DNA of 64,000 nt from Hirudo medicinalis. Its lineage: Eukaryota; Annelida; Clitellata; Hirudinida; Hirudinidae. Below, piece by piece: positions 23,390-36,900 of this stretch. The position numbers and the translations under genes are program-made. Position 1 is the first letter of the stretch. The number at the start of each line of letters is the position of its first letter. The stretch is taken from contig MPNW01000044.1 of the NCBI GenBank assembly GCA_011800805.1, positions 73,124 through 137,123 of the forward strand. The letters run 5' to 3'. The notes below the pieces were generated by a model. The model was given only the letters and a program-made list of their open reading frames with translations. It did no database searches and was not told the DNA's origin.

Positions 23390-24050
23390 AGGTAGGTAAC
23401 AACAGTTTTCTTAAAAAGTTTGTTAAATTTGGGTATTTACCTCTGTCTCATCACAAAGCATGCCATCGTTCCTATCACATTTAATACAATTTTAACTGAC
23501 TCATCATTTTGCATTTCTGAGAGTTCTTCATACTGCATTGAAACATCTGGCAAATCCACAGGCAATGGATGCACCCATGTTTGAAAATCAACTTCTTTCA
23601 AATCAGAAAATCTTTCTTTCAATTCAGAGGCCAATATTTTCAGATGATCCACGATGGCAAGTATAGCAGCATTGGTCACCTCACATTTTTTAATCCCATG
23701 AAACTAGTCAAAGTTTTTGTAAGAAATATGTTTTTGACATAACTCTATAAATGCAATAACGCCAAAATATCTTTGCTTTTGAATCAGTAAGAGTTTTATT
23801 CATTCCTTGAAGTTTATTCAACATATTCAGTTTTTCAAAAATATCTGCTAAATAAATCACAGATAAGAGGTGCTTCATTTCAGGCTTGTCACTCAAAAAA
23901 TCACTAGGAACCTCAAATAGCTCCATGAATCTTTTCTAGAAATGAGCCACCTTACCTGAGTTTGAAGTAAAAGTCTCATAGGGTTTGCATTTTTATCTTC
24001 ACAAAGTTGCTTGAAAAGATGCTCACCTTTTGCATTAGTGGGTAATTAAT
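23390..24050 (-). pseudogene. hAT transposase relic, ZBED5/FAM200-like middle region
   Basis: Minus-strand frames at 23708-23926 (VIYLADIFEKLNMLNKLQG) and 23437-23679 (VDHLKILASELKERFSDLK) match consecutive blocks of the ZBED5/FAM200/SCAND3 type of hAT transposase. A frame change and stops separate them. It could be another piece of the same lineage as 19.6-21.1 kb, separated by later insertions. Confidence 0.7.
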
Positions 24051-24887
24051 AAATGACTGAATATTGTAGCACTGAATATTAACCCTCTAATGATCTTGTG
24101 GTGCAAATGCGAGTGATTTAGGATTTTGGCCAAAACCAAAAACAAACCAAAAGTTATTTTTCCTATTTCGGCCAAAACAGAAACTGCACCTTAAATGATC
24201 ATATGGTGACTTTTGGCGCCGAAGCTGAAATTCACTAGGTCTCTAAATGTAACCTAATTTTTTAAAGATATTTGAGCCTCATATTGTCATCGGGTGCATA
24301 AGCACCCAAAGTTGTAAATGTGCATTTATGCCTAAATTTTGAGGCTCTGTGTTTTTGTATCTTTTTTAGATTACTTGTCTTTGCTGAATATTATATAATA
24401 GAGGCATATTTTATTACAAGACAAAAACAATGGCGAGTAAATAAAAGAGAATAAAAGATTAAATTTGCAAAGATTTACTATGGAACAGGCAAGAACATCG
24501 ATATTGACATCTGGTAGACTATTGACTGACCATCTGACGTTGATGCTAATGACAACTTTAGTCAGGAACAGAATATGTTCCAATTTTTCCATACTATTCC
24601 TGGTTTATCCATCATCCTTGGGACAATTCAAGAAAGCATTCAGCAACATGATCAAGTATATGTAATAATAAAGATGATGCACAGAATACCGATGAAGAAA
24701 AAATGACAAGACTGATAGGAAAAGAAAATAAGGTTGCTGCATTATGTATGACTGAAATAAAGTGAAAAAGTTGCAAACTACCTGTTATGAATGCGGATAG
24801 TTTGCTTGTGCTAACCATTATGTCATATTTTGCAAAAGTTCTGAGGAATAGCCGGAAGACTTGTTTGAAATTTTATATGTATTATGC

Positions 24888-25478
24888 CCAGCAAACCTGG
24901 GCTACTTGTACTTGTACTTGGACCTCCAGTACTTGTTCCCATTTTGTCGATGCTTATTTGCATAATTGGATTATTTTATATGTGATAAAGTGACATGATG
25001 TCAAATTTTGAATAAATTCCACTGTTTGATGTAAATTTTAAAATTTTAAATTAAAGAATTTTGCTTAAAATGCATCTATATTGGACCGAATGTGCAATGG
25101 GTATTTTAAAGCACTGAAAACTCTTTCAATGATTAAGTAAAATGTCGAATTTACCAAAAGTTATTTCGTTTGGATATGACAATTGCTTGCAAAAAAAGAT
25201 GTCTGCCAAATGCAACTTTTGTAGAGATAGAGCAATTTATTGCTGATTACATTAGAACAACATCAAACTGTGAAGCATTTGAACCTCGTTTTACCTGAGA
25301 CAAATTTGAGCAATAAACAATCACTTTATGCAGTCTTGGCAATGGAACAGAGATAAATTAGTTATGTACTTGTTCTTAACTCATCGGTATTGAATTTGGA
25401 CCCGAGTACTTGCTCTTGATTGCATCTTGAGTACTTGTACTTGTACTCGAGCCTCAGTATTTGGTCCCAGATCTGCTA
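24888..25478 (+). mobile_element. non-autonomous hAT element copy B
   Basis: About 590 bp with imperfect terminal inverted repeats (CAAACCTGGG at 24890; CAGATCTGGG read inward from the right end). Subterminal arrays of GTACTTGTAC-like motifs lie just inside both ends. The right 200 bp is the reverse complement of copy A (18445-18640), and a second internal block (about 24990-25080) matches copy A at about 19085-19165. No transposase remains. No clear 8-bp target duplication is seen. Confidence 0.65.
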
Positions 25479-26094
25479 ATTTATTTAAAATCAAATTACT
25501 TTTCCATGGTGAATTTACTAGATGAAATCGTAAAATATAACAAGAAAAATATAGCATGAAATTAACACTGAATATAAATGTAAACAATGTTAAATGTTAA
25601 CAATTAGAGCAATGCCTAACATTAAGTTCTTATTTTGAATGAATTCAACTTTACTCCTTCCTTTATTATTCCTGAATAATGCTGGGATTACAATTGTACA
25701 ACAGATGCTTTAAAGTTACTGAAAATATTCTATTTTACTCTGTGTTATTCATTTTTCAATTATTTTAAAATTTTGGAGCAAATAAAATTTGTTTATGTGA
25801 TGAGGTAACTTAGTTACAGGATGTTTCAAAAGTTTATGTTGAATCATTAGCAACTAAAAGTTCTCAAAACACCATGAGTCTTTATCTAATTGAAATATGA
25901 GCTTCTCTTTGGCAAGTGGATTCTATTATACTTTAGAACCATCTTGAAGATGGCTATTAGACCATGCAATTTCATTGTTTATTAATTCAGATTAAAACAT
26001 TTCTTAAAGTGTTTTCTTATTCCATAATTAGAATAGTATCTCATATTGAATACTGCATTGAACATCTTGAAACTTGATGCACATTTTGTATTTA

Positions 26095-26187
26095 TTTATA
26101 TTTAGCCGATCTTTTGAGATCTTATGTATCCGAATGGGATGTGAAGGCACTTTTTAATCGATCTACCATTTATATAGCACCCCTACC
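26095..26187 (-). repeat. SINE family 2 copy cut by a gypsy LTR
   Basis: Matches the tail half of the 21.8-kb SINE (TATTTAGCCGATNTTTTGAG, GGGATGTGAAGGCACTTT, ATTTATATAGC). The match ends exactly where the gypsy LTR begins (26188). The other half of the SINE is not found beyond the gypsy body, consistent with 5' truncation or rearrangement of the gypsy copy. Confidence 0.65.
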
Positions 26188-26371
26188 TGTTATATCGCTT
26201 GAATTGAGAAGAGTACAAACTAGAAAACGTATGAGTTTATTAACTGACAACAAGTTAATATATATGGTAACTAAGCGAGAGAGAGAGTGCGAGCGGTAGC
26301 CAGAGGCCCTTTGTAGTCGACATTCTGTTGTCTTCTGGTGCACTCCACTCTGATTAGCTCTCACCACAACA
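26188..26371 (-). mobile_element. 3' LTR of Ty3/gypsy element 1
   Basis: 184 bp reading TGTTGTGG...CGATATAACA on the minus strand, preceded by a polypurine tract (complement of 26372-26384, AGGAGGGGAGG). It contains an AATAAA signal. The TG/CA ends and the polypurine tract define it well. No matching 5' LTR is found to the right. Confidence 0.7.
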
Positions 26372-29300
26372 CCTCCCCTCCTAACAAAAGTTTCACTTCT
26401 TCCTTGAAGTGTCCAACTCCAATCTTCTTGGCGGTCGGCGTTTCCTCTTCTGTCATGGAGTCTGTTCTGGTCCAGCAAGAACATCTTCCTTATCTCTTGT
26501 GATAGAATCCATAACAACTGGGTTGCTACTTTCCAGTTCCATGTGTGGTTTGCTGAGGGGCAGCAGAGGCAGGTTGAAGGTCTCCAACATGACATTGAAG
26601 GCATCATCAACTGACCGAGGCCTCAGCTGATTGGCAAGTCGTCTGACAATCTTGTTGTTCGATTGGACATCGTAGAGCAATGTTCCCAGTCTCCTGATAA
26701 CCACTCTTGGAGCCCATTGACCTCTTGGATCTTCGTATAGCCTCGAGTACACTGTGTCCCCTTCAGCAAACTCCCTGTAATGAACCTTATGCATCTTTTG
26801 CGCTTTACCTTTCATCACTTCTTGTTGTAGATGACTCTGCAACTGAAGATAACTTATCAGAGTCCTCAACTGTCGTCCAATGCTGTTCTCTGCAGGTATC
26901 TTCTGACACCTGGTGAAGACAAGCATGATGTTGACCTGTAAGTCCACAGAAACTTCTGTATCACATCTGATATGGCTCCCTCCCCTCTCAACTTCTGAAA
27001 AGTCCTCTTGAAAGTGTCCACAAAATGTTCCACCTGGCCATTGCTCTGAGGGTTATATGGTGGCAAACAGATGTGCTGGATACCATGCTGCTGACAGTAA
27101 CTTTGGAACTCCTGAGATGTGAACTGCATACCGTTGTCTGACACCAGTACTTTAAGAAATCCTTGCTGAGCAAAAATCCTAGTTAACTCTTTAATTGTGC
27201 CAATGGCTATCATTGATGACATCTGAACTACTTCAGGCTACTTGGAGAAAGCATCCACTACAACAAGGAACATCAATCCTTCCAGGGGTCCGGCAAAATC
27301 GACGTGGATGGTGATGGTTCATTCCTGGCAGGCATTTTTGTAGCATCCTGACATGCACTGCAATTCTTCACCTGCTCTTCAATATCCCTGTCAATGCCCT
27401 CCCAATAAATGTACCTTCGAGCTATCAGTTTCATCCGGTGCTTTCATGCATATGGGTGACCTTCATGCAGCATTTTCAGAACATGATGTCATAGTGCTAA
27501 AGGAACAACTGCTTGCATTCCAAGAAAAAGTCCTCCTTCATACACTGACATGTCTCAAGCACGACTGTGGAAGGCATGGGTCAACGATCCAGTCTGGAAA
27601 TCTGGCCAACATCCTGACTGCACGGCTTGCAAAATAATCTGTAGCTCACTTTTGGTCATCTTCCGAATGTCCATTTGAGTTACTGGCAATCGGCGAATAA
27701 CATCACTACGAAGTGCTTGGATGTCCATCTCAATCTTTGCGATGATGACATCTTCAGGTTCAGGCAACTTCGAAGCGATGAGTCGGGGTAATGCATTGGC
27801 TTGTCCAAAGTGGTTCGTCTTCCTGTACTCAATCTTGTCATAACTAAGTAGTGAAAATTCCCATCTTTGCAGTCGATTTGCTGAATGAGCGGACACTCCC
27901 TCCCATCTTTGATCCAGCAGAGGTTTATGATCCTTCAATAGTGTGAAGCGTCGTCCATATCGATGAAATTCCTAACAGGGAAATGCCTGTAATTCTACTC
28001 TGCTTTTGTCAGAGTTCTTCCTGCTATGGCCTTTTCCGTGCCATTTGGAAATTGGTGTGAGATCACAGCACCTAATTCATACTCACATGCATCAGCAGCA
28101 ACCACGATGTCCATTTTGGGTCTGAAATGCGTGTCCAGCAGATCCGACTGTAGTACCGTCTTCAGTTTGTCAAAGGCAACCTGATGCTCAGCAGTCCATG
28201 AAAATTTATCTTTCTTCTCCAGGTTGTCCAAAAGTCCTCATGGATCACATCTTTGGAACAAAAGACGAATAAAAACTTATCATGCCCAAGAAGGATTTTA
28301 ACTGCTTCTTGTCCTTGGGCGGCAGCATTTCAACGATCGTGTGGATTTTCCCTGGGTCTGGTCGACGTCCATCCTTGCTAATCAGATTCCCCAGAAACTT
28401 GATCTCCTTCTTTACAAACGAACACTTCTCCATTCGGACACGAAATCCACACTCTGCGATCCTCTTGAAAAGGGCATGGACATTCTGATCGTGCTCCTCC
28501 AGTGTTATACCAGTCATGATGATGTTGTCCATGTATGCTGCACAACCTTGTAACCCCGTGAGCATGCCATCTATAGCCTCTTGAAAATGCTGGGTGCGCA
28601 CTTGACTCTAAAGGGTAGTCTCTGGTACTGGTACAGCCCCCTGTGTGTATTGTTGATGGTCATAAATTCCTTTGAGTCCTCGTTTACTTCCATCTGCAGG
28701 TATGCATCTGTAAAGTCAATCTGGGTGAACCGTGCGCCTTGGTTCAGGTGGGAAAAGATTTCTTCAGGAGTCAGCAATGGATGTCGGTGTGTCTCCAGTG
28801 ATTCATTCAGGCTCACTTTGAAGTCAGCGCAGATCCTAATAGTCCCATTCTTCTTGTGCACGATGACTATCAGTGCAGCCCAATGACTGTAATCTACCTT
28901 CTTCAGAACTCCTGTTTGCACAAGTTGATCTAGCTTGGTGTCCACAGCTTTCTCTATAGTGAAAGGAATCTTCCTCGGCCTACAGAAGATCGGGCAACTT
29001 CCTTCTTAATCCTGAATTCTGCCTTCTTCATGGAGCATTGTCCCAGTTCCTCCTTGAAGACCTTGGGTATTTGTCTGACAACTCTTTTGATAGACCCCTA
29101 CTTCAACTGATTTCTGTTCCACTTGTCAGCAGATGGCATTGAAGGCCTTCGCAAATGATGGCAACTGGTCCAGCCACTCAATGCCCAGAAGCTGGTCCAC
29201 ATCTTTAGCCACGAAGCAGCGACCATGGCCAGTGAACCCTTGGCAGCGGAATTGCACTTTGAAACAACCCAGTACCTCAGTCGGGGTGGTGTTTGCAGAT

Positions 29301-30200
29301 GACAGTGATGCTGAAGATTTGTCCAGATCTGGAGTACCAGATCTTCTCCCATGTGTCCGTGTTTATGATGGTAACATCAGCACCTGCATTTCAATTTTGG
29401 TGCCTCCAAAATCATTTTCGGTGAATTTTCTGTTCCCCTTCTTGTGGTTGTCGTCAATCTTCCCTCGCATATTCTTCAGACAACTCATTGCCAGGTGAGT
29501 CGTCTCGTTGCAGGTGAAACATCTCTTTGCAGCTGAAGGTCGGCCAATTTCTTTGCTAGGGAACTCTGGTCAAGGCTTCTTTCTTCTGCTGTTCCTCTGG
29601 ACCATCTGCACTTGGGACTTCTCCAATGGCATTTGCATATTTCTGCAAGCTCAGAATGTGTTCGCATTCATTTCACAAGTCCTCCAGTGTGCAGTTTGTT
29701 TGCAGCTCCAACTTCTGTAGCAAAAGTGTTCAAAAATCGCTGTGTGCTTGCTTCTTCATTCCAGAGACTTTGAAGCAGGCATTTGATCTGCTCTTTTGTC
29801 AAGAGATCCACCTGGGTTATCTCGCACATCCTGTTCACCATTGTGGCATACGATCTGAAGTTCATGTCTTCAAGCACTACTCTGAATGCATCATCTCATT
29901 GTCGAAGGATCTTTATCTCCAAACAACGTCTCCAGAATGGTCTTGGCTTCTTCGTACTTCAGCTCTTTTGTTGTCCGCGGCCGAATGTGATCTCTGATCA
30001 GGTTGTAGATCTTTGTGTCGAGCTTCATGACAAGCACCCTTTTCCCTCTCTTCCTCCGACTGTCGTGAACCACGTGTTACTACTGTGTCTTCAAATCGCT
30101 CAATCCACTTGGTGAATGTGCCTCCACATTCAAGATCTTGACTGAACATTTGAGTCTTGCTGATCGTTTCTGTGATCAGTTCTTCGCCTTGACAAATGTG
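26372..30200 (-). mobile_element. Ty3/gypsy retrotransposon 1, internal region, 5'-truncated
   Basis: Minus-strand order follows gag-pol. Gag spans about 30200-29480, with a CCHC zinc knuckle CFTCNETTHLAMSC near 29500. The protease region is near 29400. Reverse transcriptase occupies 28945-28245 (QIDFTDAYLQ, YMDNIIM, FLGNLISKDGR), RNase H 28231-27560 (VVAADACEYELGAVI), and integrase 27500-26870 (HEGHPYA...CSACQD zinc finger, VSDNGMQF, NGQVEHF). Multiple frameshifts and stops are present. The RT box reads YMDN instead of YxDD and the protease box lacks its catalytic Asp, so the copy was inactive even before the frameshifts are counted. It carries no 5' LTR. Confidence 0.85.
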
Positions 30201-30903
30201 TAGATGATTGAAGACTTTTCAAGCAATTGCACACATTTTTGCTAAAATTCTGTGCATATTTCCCAGAAAGGTTCTTGCTTTTCTATTAAATGGCAGTCAA
30301 GAATTATTCACCATGTTTTTGCTTATCTCGTGGTTAGCATTTATAACTTACACCATACTTATAACTTGCTGCTGTTTGAAAATTTTCTCAATAGATTCCT
30401 ACAGAAGCTGGTTAATGAAAGTTGGACATAAAGGATCACATGAATCATCTTGTTGTTTGTAGTGATCCATGTGTAGCATTTAATCCAAGTAGCTTAAAGC
30501 AAATGCTTTCAATTATTATTTAATGTAAGCCTAGCAAATCATTCTTAATTATACAATTTGGGAGGACCTGATTCAATCAGAAATAGTTTTAATGATGGGT
30601 CTGATTAACTTACACTTGATATTCCAAAAGTAGTAAAACCTGGCATGTGCAGAACTAGGAATGAATAGATTTTCTTTGATATCTTGAAATATCGCCTTTA
30701 TATTTTTTCAAGGGTTTGATCTATCGGCCTTGAAATTCTCATCTGTCTATTGCCACAAAATCATATGTTCATATAGAATCAATGTATTCCACACTTTGTT
30801 CCAGATATTTTTGTGCAACATATCTTTATTTATAACTTGCTTTATTCAGACTTTTATTAACCTTTAATTGTTGGCTTTTATTTTGCCATTATTCGTTTAT
30901 TAG

Positions 30904-33900
30904 GGTCAAGTTTGGTCTTCCATTAGAAGAAGCCTTCAAGGACAATATCCTTCCTACACAGTTAATGGTTAGATTATTGTTAATTGTTAGATTTACGTTT
31001 ATAAAAATGTTGTTTGGTTTTGGATTGCATTTTGAATCCAGAAGAAACTTACTTTGCCATTTAACCCTTTTAGAGCGAAAACATTCAAGTTTTCTAATGA
31101 TTCATCTTGTTAACTTTTGCAGGATATATTGGTGTATATTGCAAGGGATGGGGTAACTACAACTGATTTGTTTCGTAGACCTGGGAACCCAAATGATCTG
31201 AAGCACATTGTTAAAAGACTCAATGATGGCAGAGATATCGATTATGCCAATTACAATTTCTATACTCTTGCATCTGTAATAAAAGTTAGTTACGCTTTTT
31301 GTTTTTGGCATTCATTTTTAGTGAAACTTTTGCAAACTCATTTGAATTCACCAAATGTTAAATTTTTGATTATGCTCTTTTTCTTCATTTTGTCATTTGG
31401 CTGCAAAACTTCCAGATTGACATCTCAGTGATACCACTTGCAAACAAATAAATGCTAGGCTAACAGGGATGTCATTTTGGGGGTGCCCCCTGACTTGTCT
31501 GGAGGCAAAAAAGTCATCTCATCAAATTGTGCAAGGGTTTGCCCCTTGGAAAAAGCTGAAATGATATCCCTCTAGGCTGTAGTTGTCTAGAGTGTAGTTG
31601 TATGCATGCTTGAAAGACTAAAGCTAAATTCCCAATGTTGTAATCTAGGGTGTTTGAAAATATTTAATTTAAATAATAATTTTAATAATTAGATAATTTA
31701 ATTACCTGATTTATTGAAAGATCAAAACTAAATAATTCTTTAAATAATATGAAATTTTTTTTATTGAGCTGAACGAGCAAACAAAATATATGTACAATTT
31801 GGAACAAAAACAAAATTATATCGGTTCAAGGGCTAGACCTATGGGAATGACCTCCCGCTATCTGGACTGCTCATATCATATTTACAACTTAGTTATGAGT
31901 CTATGATTATAGAGGGAGAGCAAAATAAAGGACTGAATTAGAATGAGAATATGTTCATTGTACTATATAGAATCCTATATTTTTCTGCATTGTAGAGAAT
32001 AATAGGTGGGGTTAAGTTTAATTCTTATTGATTTATAATCTCTAGGATACATATATATTCATCTCATTGGACATCTTCATAGCTTCTGTATAGTTATCAT
32101 GGAAATATGAACCAAAAACAATGCATAAATACAATACTCTGCACAAATATATAATAAAATGGTAAATATATATAAATTGCAATAAAATGGTGAAAGCAAA
32201 TAAATATTATAAAACGAATATCGTAATTTCAGGAAAATACAACAAAAATGCATTAGAAAATAAATAAACTGGGAATTCTATTCAAACATTTACAAAAGAC
32301 TCAAATAATATATATGTGAATATTCTTGAGATAGCTAGGTATTATTTTATTTTCTAGATATGCTCTGCTCCAGCAAATGTTCTGTTTGCATTCATTACAT
32401 TGAAGTATAATTCAAACGAAAAAATTGGAAACCAGTGACAGTCAACAAAAATCTTTATTTTTAGTAGTACAACTCTTTTTAAATTAAAAATTAATAAAGT
32501 TAATGTGTTTTGACACCACTCTTAAATGATTACCTCCTGAATTTTATTTTTCATTGAGTCCAACAGTGGTTTTGGAGTCAAACTCTTTCTAGGCCTTTTT
32601 TCAGAACTTTGTCAGTCCCTTTGGTTTACAACCAATTGTAAGTCCAAAGAGCAAACAGGCCACTTCAAAATCTTTAAATTCCTCTTATGGGAAAAACAAC
32701 CTTTTAATATATGAATGGAGGCATTATCTTGCTGGAAAATAACTTTAGCATATCCGAATTTGTCATGCAGGGGTACTTGCTTAAAGTCTCACCATGTTTT
32801 GAGGAAGTTTACATAAGCTGAGGGAAGAAATGGCAGCCTAGGCAATGGTTGAACCATCTTTTTAAAAATGATGTTGGATATTAATTGTCATCCAATTAAT
32901 TTTTTTTTTGAAAAAGTAAGACTATTTCACCCCATAATCACATCTCCCTGGCTCAGTTCAATCATACTTTCTTGTGAACTTCTATTGAGAGAGGCTTGCA
33001 TTGGCTTGCTAAACTTTAAAAGTCTGCTCTTTCTTAGCAATATTTAGAAACAATTCTCTTCTGATGATGATCAAGTTTTTCACGTCTTCCCCCGACACAT
33101 TTCTCGCAATGATTAATGTCAGCACTTACATTATTTAAAACAAAAAATTGGGCAAATATATGTACTCATCTAAACAAGCTCGATTAAATATAACATGTTT
33201 TAGCTAAACCATCTAATTTTGACATTTTGGGATAAAGTCTTTCATTAAACCATGCATACTCAGAAGCATTTTTATTCATCAGGACTGTCTGGTTAGTTTC
33301 AGCTTCCGTATCATTGGAGCCCCATATTAACAAATTAAGTTGTGGTATTTATGTTAATTTTTTTATAGATAATGTAATGATAAAACATGAAAAAATTGTG
33401 AAACAAACTGAATGATGTTAATCAGTAAAATCCATCTATATTGAAATTTCCATCATTTACAAAATACTTGTTGAAAAAATGCTGAAATGTTTTAAATATA
33501 GGTACTTCCTATGATTCATTTACGTCTATGAAATAATCCATAGAGAATTAAAAATTAATAAATATGAAATTAAATTAAATGCTTTTGATTACATATTTCT
33601 TGAGCACATCAACAGACAGTAATGTTATTATCTATCAAATGACCAAACATCCCTTCACAAACATTGGAGGAACATCCAGGTACTGTGGTTAATCCTTCAT
33701 TAACATCATTTTGGGAATACATACCATACCACCTGACAAGGCTCAGGTTGTGTACACAGGAATTCTCTGAGTTTAAACTCTTAACACATAAACCAGATCT
33801 TTTTTGTGAAAGAGAAATTCCCAGTGCACCCCAAACTTCCTGGTCATGTGTTCTCCGATTCTGACCTGGTAAGTCGCAACAGGGAAATGATCATGTGTGA

Positions 33901-36900
33901 TGGGAGGCACCATTCCCCAAAATATGGGTGAACTACTCTACATTTGTTGGAGCAGAAGCCAGCTCCATTCATGCATCATTCATTAGTTTAACAAACATTG
34001 TACGTGAGGCAGGATGATGTTTTAGTGACCTTAACAAGTATATACATATAATATTAATAATTATTATTAAATTAATGTATATACATATACACACATTTTT
34101 TTTGTTCAGCCATTTGGTGGTGCATTTCATGCATTGTTAAGACTAATTCTAGTTCTGGAGTATAAGCTAACTAGTCAGCCAGCCATTAAGACTAAGGCCT
34201 GGAATTCCTTATTTGTGGTATGTAAATTGTCAACCTATAGGTGAGATCTTGAATTACTGAAAGCATATATGACTTATGGTGAACAATGCATTATAGTAGA
34301 GTACCTGGAACTGCCTCAGTATTAATTAATCTTTGCTAAGTAAGTAATAAAATCCAAAAACAAATGAAGAAAGTAAATTAGTTGGATGGTATAATTTTTA
34401 TTTGCCCATTGGTTGCATGACTTCAGGTTCTAATTCATTTTATTTTTAGTAATTTTAAAGTAGTTCAAGGTTATTTTAATTTTTTATTAATGATCATTCC
34501 CTGGACTCAAAGTTTCAATAAAATTGTTCCAAGGGTATAGATTCAAATAAAGCAGACATGTGCCCTCTATATATTTAGTAGATAACTAACTGCTTTGGAC
34601 CAAGAACATTCTAATTTATCAATGCAATATCACACCAATATGAATTTTTTTATTTGAAGATGGAAGATTGATACTTGTTATGGTGGCATTAAATGCCTCT
34701 TTTGCTGCTAAACTTAAAAAGTTCCAAAGCATTGGTTTAGATTTGCCAATGATTCTAGTTCAGATGACATTTTGCTTAAAATAATATGAGAATTGTTGCA
34801 GCCAAGCTGCGCTAGCACAACACAATTGTCTAATCATGATATAAAATTCTAGACAATTGTGGCATGATATCGTGTGCAGACATTGTTTTAAAAGGAATCA
34901 TTTGACAGTTAAGTTGATTGTTTAAAGATATTGACTTCTTAAGTTGTCTGCCTTTGTTAATAAACATTGTTCAAGTCATCTATCAATTATACCAAATCAT
35001 AACAAGAATTAATTTTGCATAACTTATTAAAACATTTTTCCAGAAATTCCTATTGAAAATTCCTGGTGGTGTGTTTGGTCCAGAAGCTGAAAATGAATTG
35101 CTAAACGTTCTAAATATCAAGGAGCCTATACAGCAATTTGATGTCATCAATAAGTAAGCATCTAATATAATAATAACATGATTAAAACACTTAACAAGAT
35201 AGCTTGATTTTACTAAATTATGTAAAACTATTCCAGGATCATTAGGAGTCTTCCTAAGGTTTCGCAGGAGTTGGCATCCATGTTGTTTGGAACATGGTTT
35301 CGTATGTCTCATCACTCAGAATTCAACAGCATGTCAAGTGAGTCTGTGGCAAAAAGTGTCGCAGGGAGTTTGTTCCACACCTGTGCAGATGACCCACATA
35401 TGGTCAATTTGGCTTCTAATGTACTCCAAATACTGATTGAAAACTTTGCTGCTTCAACTGTCTTTGGAAGAGACAATATAGAATTTTTTGCCCAGGCTAC
35501 AAGAACACGAATAGATGTGTTGGAGAAATATAAATATGAGCTTGATACCAACTTCATTAATGTCTTTGGTGATGTGAAAAATGAAGATAGAAATGGTCTT
35601 ATGTTTGCCAAAAGTGGTGACATTCCTTCTGGTTTGTCTTTTACAAGTTCAAATTCATTTGAATAATTTTTCATTTTTTTAAATGTAATCAGCTGTAAAT
35701 ATGCTATTTGCATGTTTGAACATGCAAGAATTAATACAAAATTTGATTTCAGTTGAAGAATGTTTGGCCTTATTTGAAAAGGTGGTGGCTCATGATGCTA
35801 AAACAAGAGGAATTGATCCTGTGATAAATGGTATTTTGATTATATCACATTGTTATGTCATGTTATCAAATAGTAATTTGTTGTCTGTTTTGTTTTATTT
35901 ATCAACTATTTACATCTGATTTATGATTTAAGTTTTAGATTTATGCAAGGGTCAATTTGTAATCTCGAAATATTGATGTTGAAAAGATTATAAAAAGTAT
36001 TGGAGACAATAGAAACAAACCTATTATTATTTTTTGATCAATAAGACATCTAAGCAACATACAAAAAATCACTACAAAATCATTTTGGATTGTCCAACTT
36101 TAATCCAAAAGGATGGTCCTAAGGTATAGTGCGTTGCATAAATTTGACCCAGTTACGTTTTTTGACGATAACTTTTTATGTACAGAATTTTCATAGGCCA
36201 TTTTTTCATACAATGTACTGAAACACATTCGATTTACATACTTATCAATTTTATTGAACTCAGACAAATATTTCGTGCGAATTCNNNNNNNNNNNNNNNN
36301 NNNNNNNNNNNNNNNNNNNNNNNNNNNNNNNNNNNNNNNNNNNNNNNNNNNNNNNNNNNNNNNNNNNNNNNNNNNNNNNNNNNNNNNNNNNNNNNNNNNN
36401 NNNNNNNNNNNNNNNNNNNNNNNNNNNNNNNNNNNNNNNNNNNNNNNNNNNNNNNNNNNNNNNNNNNNNNNNNNNNNNNNNNNNNNNNNNNNNNNNNNNN
36501 NNNNNNNNNNNNNNNNNNNNNNNNNNNNNNNNNNNNNNNNNNNNNNNNNNNNNNNNNNNNNNNNNNNNNNNNNNNNNNNNNNNNNNNNNNNNNNNNNNNN
36601 NNNNNNNNNNNNNNNNNNNNNNNNNNNNNNNNNNNNNNNNNNNNNNNNNNNNNNNNNNNNNNNNNNNNNNNNNNNNNNNNNNNNNNNNNNNNNNNNNNNN
36701 NNNNNNNNNNNNNNNNNNNNNNNNNNNNNNNNNNNNNNNNNNNNNNNNNNNNNNNNNNNNNNNNNNNNNNNNNNNNNNNNNNNNNNNNNNNNNNNNNNNN
36801 NNNNNNNNNNNNNNNNNNNNNNNNNNNNNNNNNNNNNNNNNNNNNNNNNNNNNNNNNNNNNNNNNNNNNNNNNNNNNNNNNNNNNNNNNNNNNNNNNNNN

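Noticed and set aside
26707..30115. Numerous plus-strand ORFs
   Set aside because: Antisense shadows of the gypsy element's gag-pol.
34027..34094. GTATATACAT ... ATGTATATAC inverted repeat
   Set aside because: AT-rich low-complexity sequence where such repeats arise by chance.
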